A DNA stretch of 64,000 nt from an uncultured Allomuricauda sp. (GCF_947499695.1 NZ_CANMPQ010000002.1:558001-622000), one strand, 5' to 3'. Numbered from the stretch's first letter, positions 54,553-63,822 are shown. The notes: generated by a model from the letters alone, not told the origin. Made by a program: numbers and translations.

Positions 54553-56364
54553 ATGGACATTCAAACTTTAGATTATGTAATAATCTTCGGATTCTTTGCA
54601 ATTGTACTTTTCATAGGAATCTACGTTTCAAAAACATCAGGAAAAAGCTCATCTGAATATTTTTTATCTGGTCGAACAATGCCATGGTGGCTATTGGGCC
54701 TTTCCATGGTGGCTACCACTTTTTCAACGGACACACCAAACTTGGTAACTGATCTGGTTCGTACGAATGGGGTCTCAGGAAATTGGGGCTGGTGGTGTTT
54801 CTTGGTCACTGGAATGTTAACGGTATTTGTTTATGCCAAACTCTGGAGAAAATCCAATGTAAAAACCGATTTGGAGTTTTACGAGTTGCGATATGGTGGA
54901 AAAGCAGCTAGTTTTTTACGCAAGTTTAGAGCGGTTTACTTAGGGGTGATCTTTAATGTGATTACGATGTCGGCGGTTACGCTTGCAGCAATAAAAATTG
55001 GAGGCGTTATGTTGGGCCTCGAACCATGGGTGACTGTGGTCGCAGCAGGTCTGATTACGGTAATATTTAGTGCTCTCGGAGGATTTAAAGGAGTAGTTTA
55101 TAGCGACTTCTTGTTGTTTTTTGTGGCGATGGCGGGTGCAATTGGGGCAGCATACTATTTAGTTAACCTACCTGAAGTAGGGGGAATTCAGGCTATTATC
55201 GAAAATGAGAATGTTAAGGATAAAATGAGTATTCTGCCGGATATGAGCGACACAAAGGCTGTCATAACCCTCCTGGTAATACCTCTTGCAGTACAATGGT
55301 GGAGTTCTTGGTATCCTGGCGGGGAACCAGGAGGAGGTGGATACATCGCCCAGCGAATGTTAGCTGCAAAGAATGAGAATCATGCCATTGGGGCCACCTT
55401 CTTTTTTAACATCATGCATTACGCCCTAAGGCCTTGGCCATGGATTTTGGTTGCTTTGGCTTCATTAGTGGTTTATCCTGATATTGCAAGCATACACGAA
55501 GCTTTTCCAAATGTTGCCGCGGATAAATTGGGTCATGACTTGGCCTATTCCGCAATGCTGACAAAACTGCCAAGTGGATTGTTGGGTGTTGTTTTGGCTT
55601 CATTGGTTGCCGCATATATGAGTACAATTTCGACCCAATTAAATTGGGGGTCATCCTATATCGTTTTTGATTTTTATAAACAGCAGATAAATCCTAATGC
55701 AAGCGAAAAGCAGATGGTGGCTGTAGGTAGAATTTCAACTGCTGTGTTGATGGTATTGAGTGCTTTTCTAGCCCTTGCGATGCAAAATGCGATGGGAATT
55801 TTCAATTTGTTACTTTCATTTGGTGCGGGTACTGGCCTAATCTTTATTTTAAGATGGTTCTGGTGGAGAATCAATGCATGGAGTGAGATAACGGCAATGT
55901 TCGCGTCTGGGATATTGGCGATTCTTTTGGAGACCACTTCCTTGAGAGAAGTTCTTTTTGGCGTCGAATCCGGGTTATTGCCAGATTGGGGTGAACTGCC
56001 ATTTATAATGATAGTGACCACCGTGATATGGTTAACTGCAACCTTTGTAACACAACCTGAAACTAAAGAAGTATTAAGAAGTTTTTACCAGAAAATACAA
56101 CCAGGAGGTCCAGGATGGTCAAAAGTTGTTGATGAAGCTGAGATGGACAATGTTCAAATTGTTGAATCCAACGAAAAATGGAGTGTACCTTCGGGAATTA
56201 CGGCAATGCTACTAGGTGTTGTGCTAATTTATTCCATAATGTTCGCAACCGGATATTGGATTTATGGTGAAACTAATTTGGCACTAATTCTTACTGGGGT
56301 ATCAGTTATTTCTGGAATTTTGCTCATTAGGGCATGGAATAGAATAAAAGACAACGTATTATAG
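54553..56364 (+). CDS. Sodium:solute symporter (SSS family)
   Basis: A 603-residue transporter with about 13-14 transmembrane helices of the SSS (SGLT-like) family. The ATG at 54553 is chosen over an in-frame start 90 bp upstream, which would add a basic, non-family extension overlapping the divergent gene. Family features are KSSSEYFLSGRTMPWWLLGLSMVATTFSTDTPNLV, the QWWSSWYPGGEPGGGGYIAQRM stretch and the KADAYMS-like YMSTISTQLNWGSSY segment. It shares a transcription unit with the acyltransferase-like gene (6 bp apart), hinting at an amino-sugar solute. The substrate is not determined. Confidence 0.9.
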   Translation: MDIQTLDYVIIFGFFAIVLFIGIYVSKTSGKSSSEYFLSGRTMPWWLLGLSMVATTFSTDTPNLVTDLVRTNGVSGNWGWWCFLVTGMLTVFVYAKLWRKSNVKTDLEFYELRYGGKAASFLRKFRAVYLGVIFNVITMSAVTLAAIKIGGVMLGLEPWVTVVAAGLITVIFSALGGFKGVVYSDFLLFFVAMAGAIGAAYYLVNLPEVGGIQAIIENENVKDKMSILPDMSDTKAVITLLVIPLAVQWWSSWYPGGEPGGGGYIAQRMLAAKNENHAIGATFFFNIMHYALRPWPWILVALASLVVYPDIASIHEAFPNVAADKLGHDLAYSAMLTKLPSGLLGVVLASLVAAYMSTISTQLNWGSSYIVFDFYKQQINPNASEKQMVAVGRISTAVLMVLSAFLALAMQNAMGIFNLLLSFGAGTGLIFILRWFWWRINAWSEITAMFASGILAILLETTSLREVLFGVESGLLPDWGELPFIMIVTTVIWLTATFVTQPETKEVLRSFYQKIQPGGPGWSKVVDEAEMDNVQIVESNEKWSVPSGITAMLLGVVLIYSIMFATGYWIYGETNLALILTGVSVISGILLIRAWNRIKDNVL

Positions 56365-56370
56365 CGCACT

Positions 56371-57459
56371 ATGAAAAATAGGGTATTATCTGTAGATATT
56401 TTTAGGGGAGCCACCATTGTTTTAATGATTTTGGTGAATACCCCAGGAACGTGGTCCAATGTTTATGCACCTTTGTTGCATGCAAAATGGCATGGGTATA
56501 CCCCTACCGATTTAGTGTTTCCTTTTTTCCTTTTTATAGTTGGGACATCCATTGTGTTTGCTTATAAAAACAAGGAAGCAAATGCGACGACCTATAAAAA
56601 GATATCTATAAGAGCGTTAAAACTAGTAGGATTGGGGCTTTTTTTAGGGGCCTTTACAATCAGTTTTCCATTTATAAAAGAGTTTGCACAAATTAGATTC
56701 CCCGGCGTGCTTCAACGAATTGGGGTCGTGTTCTTTTTTGCTGCCATTCTTTTTTTGAATCTTGATTGGAAAAAACTGGTCGTTACCGCGATCATTCTCT
56801 TAATAGGATATTGGCTTTTGATGGTATTCGTTCCCGTGGAAGGAGTTGCATCGACCCTAGAAAGAGCACCGAACAACTTCGCAAATTATTTGGATGTAAA
56901 CGTATTCGGAACACATAATTATAAACCTGATTACGACCCAGAGGGCCTATTGAGTACAATTCCCGCCATTGTCAGTTCTATTTTGGGCATTTTTACCGGA
57001 CTTATTTTGACCTCGAAACAAGAAAAAAAGACCATGATACTTTTTGGATTGGGAGGTTCACTTCTAATAGTCGGACATCTATGGGACTTGTTCTTTCCAA
57101 TCAACAAAGCGTTGTGGACAAGCAGTTTTGTATTGGTAACTGCCGGATGGGCCAATGTGGTATTGGCTTTGATTTATTATTTGACCGATGTCAAAGGGAT
57201 AAAGTTCGGAAGTATATTCCGATATGCTGGAGCGAATGCCATAGTAGTGTATTTCCTTTCCAGTTTTATTACCAAACTGTTTTATTCCATAAAAGTTGAT
57301 GGAGATACCTCATTGCACGGATGGCTCTTCAATAAGATTTATGTCCATGATTTTATATCTATGGAATTTTCATCTTTGCTCTATGGACTAAGCGTAGTGG
57401 CTTTTTATTGTTTGTTAGCCTATGTTCTATATAAAAGGAAGATTTTTATAAAAGTGTAG
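56371..57459 (+). CDS. NagX/HGSNAT-like transmembrane acyltransferase (DUF5009)
   Basis: A 362-residue membrane protein with about ten helices, related to lysosomal heparan-alpha-glucosaminide N-acetyltransferase and bacterial NagX. The start RVLSVDIFRGATIVLMILVN and the HAKWHGYTPTDLVFPFFLFIVGTSI segment are diagnostic; the histidine in the latter corresponds to the active-site region of HGSNAT. It follows the symporter by 6 bp, so import and acetylation of an amino sugar is the natural reading, still an inference. The gene ends 34 bp before the convergent HEAT gene. Confidence 0.85.
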   Translation: MKNRVLSVDIFRGATIVLMILVNTPGTWSNVYAPLLHAKWHGYTPTDLVFPFFLFIVGTSIVFAYKNKEANATTYKKISIRALKLVGLGLFLGAFTISFPFIKEFAQIRFPGVLQRIGVVFFFAAILFLNLDWKKLVVTAIILLIGYWLLMVFVPVEGVASTLERAPNNFANYLDVNVFGTHNYKPDYDPEGLLSTIPAIVSSILGIFTGLILTSKQEKKTMILFGLGGSLLIVGHLWDLFFPINKALWTSSFVLVTAGWANVVLALIYYLTDVKGIKFGSIFRYAGANAIVVYFLSSFITKLFYSIKVDGDTSLHGWLFNKIYVHDFISMEFSSLLYGLSVVAFYCLLAYVLYKRKIFIKV

Positions 57460-57493
57460 GATCAGGGTATTGAGATGTTAGACCATTTGGCTA

Positions 57494-58114
57494 TTAGTCA
57501 AATTCCTTGATTACTTTTTCTACCCGCTTTCTTTTTGTCTCTTTTTCTATATCATTAAGCCTTGACCGAAGTGTTTTAACAAATAGGGTTTTGTTTTTGT
57601 CATTAATTATCGGGATTGACCGTTCGGCATACATGGGCAGTTGGTTTGTGGGGCTTTTTAATAGCTGTTCCACAAGTAAACTAAAAGTACTTTCCGAATA
57701 TGCCTTAATAGAACATAGTTTGAGTAAAATGTTTATTGCGTGGTCTTTGGTGATAACAGAACCCTTGTCCGCTGCTAAAAGTATGACAGGAAGCTCTTTA
57801 TAAATTTCTTTTGGACGATTCCGTGTAATGGTGCCGAGTGCCATCATAGCGCCCCATTGAAGCCTATTGTTTTTGCTAGATAGTTGAGCAATAAACTCAT
57901 TGATATGGTTAGAAATAAGGTTGGGTTCCTGTTCGCCTATTTCATAAAGCACCTTGATGCAATCATTTTGAATGGCTTTTTTATTGGAAAGGTTTTCAAA
58001 CAATACTTTGACGGCTTGCTTATCCTGTGATGATACAATTTCTTTGGCTAACTCTTGATTGGGGACTTCATCTCTTCGATCAAGTGATGATGCCAATTTA
58101 TCAATAACACTCAT
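57494..58114 (-). CDS. HEAT/armadillo-like repeat protein
   Basis: A 206-residue all-helical cytoplasmic protein with four or five HEAT-like helical pairs (KKAIQNDCIKVLYEIGEQEP; NNRLQWGAMMALGTITRNRP; SVITKDHAINILLKLCSI). Such repeats make protein-binding surfaces. No enzymatic motif is visible and the function is unknown. It lies 25 bp downstream of riboflavin synthase on the same strand, so it is probably co-transcribed with ribE. Confidence 0.75.
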   Translation of the reverse strand: MSVIDKLASSLDRRDEVPNQELAKEIVSSQDKQAVKVLFENLSNKKAIQNDCIKVLYEIGEQEPNLISNHINEFIAQLSSKNNRLQWGAMMALGTITRNRPKEIYKELPVILLAADKGSVITKDHAINILLKLCSIKAYSESTFSLLVEQLLKSPTNQLPMYAERSIPIINDKNKTLFVKTLRSRLNDIEKETKRKRVEKVIKEFD

Positions 58115-58139
58115 TTCAATTTTCTTTGGTAGTGACTAA

Positions 58140-58730
58140 CTATTGTTTGACTTCTATAAGCCTCGCCACATATTTTCCAATCACATCAAACTCTAGATTT
58201 ACCTTTGTGCCTACTTTATAAGAATGAAATCGAGTATGTTCATGTGTATATGGAATAATAGCCACACTGAAACTGTCCTTTTTTGAATCAACAACTGTGA
58301 GACTAACCCCATCAACGGTAATGGATCCTTTTTCAATCGTGACATTGTTCAAAGAGGAATCATAAGCAAAACTGTAGATCCAACTTCCATCTTTTTGCTC
58401 AACTAAAATGCAATTTGCGGTTTGGTCCACATGTCCCTGCACTATATGCCCATCCAATCGAGCTCCCAATTTCATGGCGCGCTCTAAATTGACCAAATCT
58501 CCATGCCTTAGGTCATCCAAATTTGTTTTGCTCAGGGTTTCTTCGATGGCAGTCACCGTATAAGAATCAGCATCCATAGCCACCACCGTCAAACATACCC
58601 CGTTGTGCGCGACACTTTGGTCTATTTTAAGTTCATGGGTGATTTCGGAGGTGATGCTTATATGCAAATTTCCTCTATCGTTTTCCAACTTGGTCACCTT
58701 GCCTAAAGTCTCAATAATGCCTGTGAACAT
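58140..58730 (-). CDS. ribE: Riboflavin synthase, alpha chain
   Basis: This enzyme dismutates two 6,7-dimethyl-8-ribityllumazine molecules to riboflavin. Two lumazine-binding repeats of about 95 residues each are visible: the first starts MFTGIIETLGKVTKL and contains SVAHNGVCLTVVA, the second starts LDGHIVQGHVDQTA and contains ITVDGVSLTVVD. The 196 residues match the family. It has no recognisable FMN riboswitch in the short divergent spacer to pdxA. The HEAT-repeat gene follows. Confidence 0.96.
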   Translation of the reverse strand: MFTGIIETLGKVTKLENDRGNLHISITSEITHELKIDQSVAHNGVCLTVVAMDADSYTVTAIEETLSKTNLDDLRHGDLVNLERAMKLGARLDGHIVQGHVDQTANCILVEQKDGSWIYSFAYDSSLNNVTIEKGSITVDGVSLTVVDSKKDSFSVAIIPYTHEHTRFHSYKVGTKVNLEFDVIGKYVARLIEVKQ

Positions 58731-58747
58731 GAATCTTTTTAATTAAG

Positions 58748-58755
58748 TAGTTTTG
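58748..58755 (+). promoter_or_regulatory. Predicted -7 box (TAGTTTTG) of pdxA
   Basis: A perfect TAnnTTTG 33 bp before the pdxA ATG, giving a leader of about 28 nt. It lies in the 58-bp spacer shared with the divergent ribE. Confidence 0.55.
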
Positions 58756-58788
58756 CAGTGTAAATGTAGCCATATCGGCAGTGATTAT

Positions 58789-59847
58789 ATGAAAGAAAAA
58801 GGAAAAATTAGGCTCGGAATCTCAATAGGGGATTTAAATGGAATTGGGTGTGAGGTCGCATTGAGAACTTTTGAAGACCCAAGGATGTTGGATTTTTGCA
58901 CCCCAATAATATTTGCTTCGAATAAGACAATCTCTCAACAAAAATCCGATTTGGGAGTTAATATTGCATTTAATGGAATTCGAGAAGCTTCCCAGGCTAC
59001 CGACGGAAAGATCAATGTTGTCAATGTTTGGAAGGATGCTCCTAAAACTCAATACGGAGAGGCTACAGATGAAGGCGGAAAATTTGCGATTAGTTCTTTG
59101 CGTGCTGCCGTCACTGCATTGAAAAATGACAAGATAGATGTCCTGGTCACGGCCCCAATCAATAAAAATAACATCCAGTCAGAGGATTTTAACTTTCCCG
59201 GTCACACGGATTTTCTTGCCCAAGAACTAAATGGTGAAAGTCTTATGTTCATGGTCGCAGGCAGTTTAAGGGTAGGCTTGCTTACTGATCATATTGCGGT
59301 AAAAGATGTAGCTGAGGCAATAACCCCCAAGCTTATTAGGGACAAAGTTATGACCATGGAGAAATCCTTAAAAATGGATTTTGGCATACGACGACCAAAG
59401 ATTGCTTTGCTTGGCATAAATCCACATAGTGGAGATAACGGAACTATTGGCGAAGAGGACGATAAGATTCTTAAACCTGCCGTCCAGGAATTGTTCAATA
59501 ATGGCATTTTAGCATATGGGCCATATTCGGCAGATAGTTTTTTTGGTTCCAATTCTCATCAGAATTTCGATGCCATTCTAGCAGCATACCATGATCAAGG
59601 CCTTATACCTTTTAAAACACTTTCCTTTGGAAAAGGTGTGAACTACACAGCGGGACTGGACAAAGTACGTACTTCTCCAGACCATGGCACGGCATATGAG
59701 ATTGCTGGAAAAGGCGAAGCTGACGTTGGCTCGTTCAAAGAAGCGGTATTTGCTGCAATTCAGATTTTTAAGAATAGAGAAGATCATATAGAACTCAATA
59801 AAAATCCATTGCAAAAGCAAAAATTAAAAAAGCCAGCGAAAAGTTAG
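58789..59847 (+). CDS. pdxA: 4-hydroxythreonine-4-phosphate dehydrogenase
   Basis: PdxA oxidises 4-phosphohydroxy-L-threonine in the DXP-dependent pathway to pyridoxal phosphate. The ATG at 58789 (MKEKGKIRLGISIGDLNGIG) gives 352 residues and is preferred over a TTG twelve codons upstream. Family motifs are GISIGDLNGIGCEVALR, the metal histidines in FPGHTDFLAQ and AYHDQGLIPFK, and the C-terminal TSPDHGTAYEIAGKG. PLP made by this pathway is used by BioA and BioF in the same window, though nothing shows they are regulated together. Confidence 0.96.
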   Translation: MKEKGKIRLGISIGDLNGIGCEVALRTFEDPRMLDFCTPIIFASNKTISQQKSDLGVNIAFNGIREASQATDGKINVVNVWKDAPKTQYGEATDEGGKFAISSLRAAVTALKNDKIDVLVTAPINKNNIQSEDFNFPGHTDFLAQELNGESLMFMVAGSLRVGLLTDHIAVKDVAEAITPKLIRDKVMTMEKSLKMDFGIRRPKIALLGINPHSGDNGTIGEEDDKILKPAVQELFNNGILAYGPYSADSFFGSNSHQNFDAILAAYHDQGLIPFKTLSFGKGVNYTAGLDKVRTSPDHGTAYEIAGKGEADVGSFKEAVFAAIQIFKNREDHIELNKNPLQKQKLKKPAKS

Positions 59848-59899
59848 CTAACTAGCGTCAGAATTATTGAAATTGGATTGGAGTTTTCCAAATAAGTAG

Positions 59900-59907
59900 T
59901 ATCTTTG
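59900..59907 (+). promoter_or_regulatory. Predicted -7 box (TATCTTTG) of the yceD-rpmF unit
   Basis: A perfect TAnnTTTG, 42 bp before the yceD ATG and 50 bp after the pdxA stop. It also contains the TTG-type start codon of a longer reading frame, which makes the shorter start more likely. Confidence 0.6.
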
Positions 59908-59949
59908 CCCCCGCCTTTAGAGGCTGGTACACAAACCTTAAGTGTAGAA

Positions 59950-60483
59950 ATGATGAAGCTGAAGGAATTTTTTATTCCGTTTACGGGACTAAAATTAGGG
60001 AAGCATGAGTTTGGGTATCAAGTTGACAATACGTTCTTTGAATCTTTTGAATACCGAGAATTTAATGCTGCTTCGATAAGCATTACCGCCATATTGGAAA
60101 AGTTGAACAATATGATGGAGCTGGATATTGAGGCAAGCGGAACGGTAAATGTAGATTGTGATTTAACAGGAGAACCTTTTGATCAAGCTGTTAACGCAAA
60201 ATTACATCTCGTTGTAAAGTTTGGGGAAGAATACAATGATGAAAATGATGAAATTTTAATCATACCCCATGGCGAGTATCAAATCAACATTGCACAATAT
60301 ATTTATGAAATGTTGGTGTTGGCGGTTCCACAAAAAAGGGTACATCCTGGGGTATCTGACGGAACGTTGAAGTCAGAAATCTTAGACAAGCTGGAAGAAT
60401 TACAGCCAAAAGAAAGCAAAGAACAAACAGAAGGTACAGATCCCAGATGGGACGATTTAAAAAAGTTACTAACGGACAAATAG
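59950..60483 (+). CDS. yceD: YceD (DUF177) family protein
   Basis: A 177-residue protein of the DUF177/YceD family, encoded next to rpmF throughout bacteria and tied to 23S rRNA and ribosome assembly. The ATG at 59950 is used; a longer frame from 59905 starts inside the promoter box. Family features are the [24 protein letters not shown] segment, where the usual cysteine pair is reduced, and the acidic C-terminus ([25 protein letters not shown]). rpmF starts 7 bp after the stop. Confidence 0.9.
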   Translation: MMKLKEFFIPFTGLKLGKHEFGYQVDNTFFESFEYREFNAASISITAILEKLNNMMELDIEASGTVNVDCDLTGEPFDQAVNAKLHLVVKFGEEYNDENDEILIIPHGEYQINIAQYIYEMLVLAVPQKRVHPGVSDGTLKSEILDKLEELQPKESKEQTEGTDPRWDDLKKLLTDK

Positions 60484-60490
60484 GTTTATA

Positions 60491-60691
60491 ATGGCACATC
60501 CTAAAAGAAAAATATCCAAAACCAGAAGGGATAAAAGAAGAACTCATTACAAGGCAACTGCGCCTACAATTGCCAAAGATTCTGTGACAGGTGAAATGCA
60601 CTTGTTCCATAGAGCACATTGGCATGAAGGAAAGTTGTACTACAGAGGACAGGTTTTGATTGACAAGACAGAGGAAGAAACTGCTGCCTAG
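60491..60691 (+). CDS. rpmF: Ribosomal protein L32 (cysteine-free form)
   Basis: L32 is a 50S ribosomal subunit protein. The N-terminal [20 protein letters not shown] is invariant. The 66 residues lack all four cysteines of the zinc-ribbon form: the expected CPxC and CxxC positions read KDSVTG and FHRAHWH. It is thus of the zinc-independent (C-minus) type, with histidines in the region of the second pair. It follows yceD by 7 bp and is ended by a strong terminator. Confidence 0.95.
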   Translation: MAHPKRKISKTRRDKRRTHYKATAPTIAKDSVTGEMHLFHRAHWHEGKLYYRGQVLIDKTEEETAA

Positions 60692-60716
60692 TTCAAAGCA
60701 CTTCAAACAATATTCG

Positions 60717-60748
60717 ACTCCCGTTTTTTATTTAACGGGAGTTTTTTT
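60717..60748 (+). terminator. Terminator of yceD-rpmF
   Basis: A 9-bp stem (ACTCCCGTT with AACGGGAGT) and an 8-nt loop are followed by a run of T residues from 60742. It separates the ribosomal genes from the fatty-acid genes. Confidence 0.9.
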
Positions 60749-60786
60749 ATGGAATTAGGTTAATTTCAAAAACTATCCATTTTTAG

Positions 60787-60849
60787 GTCAAAAGTCATAT
60801 AAAATGACTAATTTTCACCGCTTTTGCGTCAAATATGGGCGTTTTTGAC
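60787..60849 (+). promoter_or_regulatory. Candidate operator region of fabH-accBC
   Basis: The inverted repeat AGTCAT-N5-ATGACT (60793-60809) is followed by a GTCAAA (60828) and its inverted copy TTTGAC (60844), with another GTCAAA at 60787. The cluster of GTCA repeats ends 17 bp before the fabH ATG. Confidence 0.4.
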
Positions 60850-60865
60850 AAAAAAAGACACTAAT

Positions 60866-61861
60866 ATGAAAAAAACAACAGCAGCAATTACAGCTGTAGG
60901 AGGTTATGTTCCCGACTTCGTTTTATCCAATAAAGTGTTGGAGACAATGGTGGACACCAATGATGAATGGATTACTACGAGAACTGGAATAAAAGAACGT
61001 AGAATCCTAAAAGGTGAAAACAAAGGGACTTCATATTTGGCCATAAAGGCCGCAGAAGATTTACTACAGAAAAGTGGGGTGGATGCAGCCGAAATTGATT
61101 TCGTTTTGGTAGCCACTGCAACTCCTGATCTTCCAGTCGCAGCGACAGCAGCTTTTGTTGCTTCAGAAATAGGTGCGGTCAACGCTTTTTCTTATGACCT
61201 GCAAGCAGCATGTTCAAGTTTCCTATACGGAATGTCCACTGCATCAAGTTATATTGAATCTGGAAGGTATAAGAAAGTATTATTAATAGGCGCTGATAAA
61301 ATGTCATCTATAATTGATTATACAGATCGAACAACTTGTATAATTTTTGGAGATGGTGCCGGAGCGGTTCTTTTTGAGCCTAATGAAGAAGGACTCGGAT
61401 TTCAGGATGAGCATTTGCGCACTGACGGTGTAGGACGTCAATTTTTGAAGATAGAAGCAGGAGGATCTATCCTTCCGGCATCTGAAGAAACGGTAAAAAA
61501 CAAACAGCATTTTGTATTTCAAGATGGAAAATCCGTGTTCAAATTTGCAGTTTCAAATATGGCAGATGTTTCAGCTTTGATTATGGAACGTAATGGACTG
61601 ACCCATGAAGATGTGAATTGGTTGGTACCACATCAAGCTAACAAGCGAATTATTGATGCCACAGCCAGACGAATGGGACTTGACAACGATAAGGTGATGA
61701 TGAACATCTATAAATACGGAAATACTACCTCGGCAACGCTACCTCTATTGCTTCACGATTACGAAAAGCAATTGAAAAAGGGAGACAATCTTATTTTTGC
61801 TGCCTTTGGAGGAGGATTTACCTGGGGTTCCATTTATTTAAAATGGGCATATAATTCTTAA
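60866..61861 (+). CDS. fabH: Beta-ketoacyl-ACP synthase III
   Basis: FabH starts fatty-acid synthesis by condensing acetyl-CoA with malonyl-ACP. The ATG at 60866 gives 331 residues. The triad reads C116 (DLQAACSSFLYG), H256 (WLVPHQANKRI) and N286 (YGNTTSATLP), and the GGGFTWGSIYLKW C-terminus is typical. It is upstream of accB and accC, so initiation and malonyl-CoA supply are co-encoded. The usual plsX neighbour is not in this window. GTCA-type repeats lie in the region just upstream. Confidence 0.97.
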   Translation: MKKTTAAITAVGGYVPDFVLSNKVLETMVDTNDEWITTRTGIKERRILKGENKGTSYLAIKAAEDLLQKSGVDAAEIDFVLVATATPDLPVAATAAFVASEIGAVNAFSYDLQAACSSFLYGMSTASSYIESGRYKKVLLIGADKMSSIIDYTDRTTCIIFGDGAGAVLFEPNEEGLGFQDEHLRTDGVGRQFLKIEAGGSILPASEETVKNKQHFVFQDGKSVFKFAVSNMADVSALIMERNGLTHEDVNWLVPHQANKRIIDATARRMGLDNDKVMMNIYKYGNTTSATLPLLLHDYEKQLKKGDNLIFAAFGGGFTWGSIYLKWAYNS

Positions 61862-61891
61862 CTTAACAACTAACTGACTAAATCATATTCC

Positions 61892-62383
61892 ATGGACATT
61901 AAGGAAATTCAAAGTTTAATCAAGTTTGTGGCCAAGTCTGGTGCCAGCGAGGTAAAGCTTGAGATGGAGGACGTTAAAATAACGATTCGCACAGGAAGTG
62001 CACCATCAGCTCCAGAAACTACAATTGTACAACAAATTCCAATGGCGCAAGCCCCAGCCGCACCCGTCGCACAAATTCCTGCCGCAGAACAGGCAGCTCC
62101 GGCAAAGGAGGAAAGCCCTGCGGACTCAGCGGATGATTCAAAATATATTACGATTAAATCTCCCATCATTGGAACCTTTTACAGAAAACCTTCTCCAGAT
62201 AAACCAGTATTTGTTGAGGTAGGAAGCACCATCAAACCAGGAGATGTACTTTGCGTAATTGAAGCAATGAAACTTTTCAATGATATTGAGTCTGAGGTTG
62301 CCGGTAAAATCGTAAAGGTTTTGGTTGACGATTCATCTCCGGTAGAATTTGACCAACCGCTGTTTTTGGTTGACCCCTCTTAA
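61892..62383 (+). CDS. accB: Biotin carboxyl carrier protein of acetyl-CoA carboxylase
   Basis: AccB carries biotin between the two half-reactions of acetyl-CoA carboxylase. The N-terminal ~35 residues are a helical domain, followed by an Ala/Pro/Gln-rich linker (about 36-80). The C-terminal biotinyl domain has the biotinylated lysine K127 in VIEAMKLFN and the surrounding SPIIGTFYRKPSPDKPVFVEVG. The 163 residues match the family. It lies 30 bp after fabH and 81 bp before accC. Confidence 0.96.
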   Translation: MDIKEIQSLIKFVAKSGASEVKLEMEDVKITIRTGSAPSAPETTIVQQIPMAQAPAAPVAQIPAAEQAAPAKEESPADSADDSKYITIKSPIIGTFYRKPSPDKPVFVEVGSTIKPGDVLCVIEAMKLFNDIESEVAGKIVKVLVDDSSPVEFDQPLFLVDPS

Positions 62384-62402
62384 TTCAAATTAAATACCCA
62401 AG

Positions 62403-62438
62403 TTCCAATTACCATTGAATATCGTATGGAATTTGGAA
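62403..62438 (+). promoter_or_regulatory. Stem-loop in the accB-accC spacer
   Basis: Arms TTCCAATTACCAT (62403-62415) and ATGGAATTTGGAA (62426-62438) pair with two mismatches around a 10-nt loop. There is no T run, so it is unlikely to be a terminator; it might protect or tune the two messages. Confidence 0.45.
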
Positions 62439-62464
62439 ATTGAGCATTGAAAATTCAAGGTATT

Positions 62465-63817
62465 ATGTTTAAAAAAATATTGATTGCAAATAGGGGAGAG
62501 ATTGCACTTCGGATTATTCGAACCTGCAAGGAAATGGGCATCAAAACTGTGGCTGTGTATTCAAAAGCTGATGAAGAAAGTCTTCACGTACGTTTTGCGG
62601 ACGAAGCTGTATGTATTGGACCAGCACCAAGTCATGAGTCCTATTTAAAAATACCCAATATTATTGCGGCAGCAGAAATTACAAATGCAGATGGGATTCA
62701 TCCTGGATATGGATTTCTTTCGGAGAATTCCAAATTCTCAAAGATTTGTAAAGAACACGAAATAAAATTCATTGGTGCATCCGGAGAACAGATTGACAAA
62801 ATGGGAGACAAGGCTACGGCCAAGGAAACCATGAAAAAAGCCGGAGTACCATGCGTGCCCGGATCAGACGGTCTATTGAAGGATGTAGCCGATGCTAAAA
62901 AGACAGCCAAAAAAATGGGCTATCCTGTTATGATCAAAGCTACAGCAGGTGGTGGAGGTAAGGGAATGCGTGCTATTTGGGCTGAGGAAGAAATGGAAAG
63001 CAATTTCGAAAGTGCGGTCCAAGAGGCAACTGCGGCATTCGGCAATGGCGGAATGTATATGGAGAAGTTGATTGAGGAGCCTCGCCATATCGAGATCCAA
63101 GTTGTAGGGGATCAATACGGAAAAGCCTGCCATTTGTCGGAAAGAGATTGTTCCGTTCAACGTAGACATCAAAAGCTTACTGAGGAAACACCGTCTCCAT
63201 TTATGACCGACAAATTGCGCGAAGAAATGGGGAAAGCTGCTGTAAAGGCTGCAGAATATATTAAGTATGAAGGTGCCGGAACCGTGGAGTTTTTGGTGGA
63301 CAAACACCGAAATTTCTACTTCATGGAGATGAATACCCGTATTCAAGTAGAGCACCCTATTACCGAACAAGTTGTGGATTACGATTTAATACGTGAGCAG
63401 ATTTTGGTGGCTGCAGGAGTTCCGATTTCAGGAAAAAATTACTTCCCAAAACTGCACTCCATTGAATGCAGAATTAATGCGGAAGACCCTTACAATGATT
63501 TTAGACCTTCACCAGGAGTTATTACAACACTTCATACTCCAGGGGGACATGGTATTCGTTTGGATACGCATGTGTACAGTGGATACAGAATCCCACCTAA
63601 CTATGATTCCATGATTGCAAAGCTTATTACCACAGCCCAAACACGAGAAGAGGCTATCAATAAAATGAGAAGAGCTTTGGACGAGTTTGTTATTGAAGGA
63701 ATAAAAACAACGATTCCGTTTCATAGACAATTAATGGAACATCCAGATTATTTGGCTGGAAACTATACCACCAAGTTTATGGAAGATTTTGAAATCGACC
63801 CAAAATATCAAGATTAA
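62465..63817 (+). CDS. accC: Biotin carboxylase subunit of acetyl-CoA carboxylase
   Basis: AccC carboxylates the biotin of AccB using ATP and bicarbonate. The ATG at 62465 starts [19 protein letters not shown], as in the family, giving 450 residues. It has the ATP-grasp lid [11 protein letters not shown], the Lys/Arg-rich active-site segments [16 protein letters not shown] and [15 protein letters not shown], and the C-terminal biotin carboxylase domain. It is the last gene of the fabH-accB-accC unit and ends at a terminator. Confidence 0.98.
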   Translation: MFKKILIANRGEIALRIIRTCKEMGIKTVAVYSKADEESLHVRFADEAVCIGPAPSHESYLKIPNIIAAAEITNADGIHPGYGFLSENSKFSKICKEHEIKFIGASGEQIDKMGDKATAKETMKKAGVPCVPGSDGLLKDVADAKKTAKKMGYPVMIKATAGGGGKGMRAIWAEEEMESNFESAVQEATAAFGNGGMYMEKLIEEPRHIEIQVVGDQYGKACHLSERDCSVQRRHQKLTEETPSPFMTDKLREEMGKAAVKAAEYIKYEGAGTVEFLVDKHRNFYFMEMNTRIQVEHPITEQVVDYDLIREQILVAAGVPISGKNYFPKLHSIECRINAEDPYNDFRPSPGVITTLHTPGGHGIRLDTHVYSGYRIPPNYDSMIAKLITTAQTREEAINKMRRALDEFVIEGIKTTIPFHRQLMEHPDYLAGNYTTKFMEDFEIDPKYQD

Positions 63818-63822
63818 ATTAG

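Noticed and set aside
58731-58788. FMN riboswitch before ribE
   Set aside because: The spacer is only 58 bp and shared with pdxA; an RFN element needs more than 100 nt.
60824-60865. Upstream start of fabH
   Set aside because: It runs through the promoter region; ATG 60866 fits the family N-terminus.
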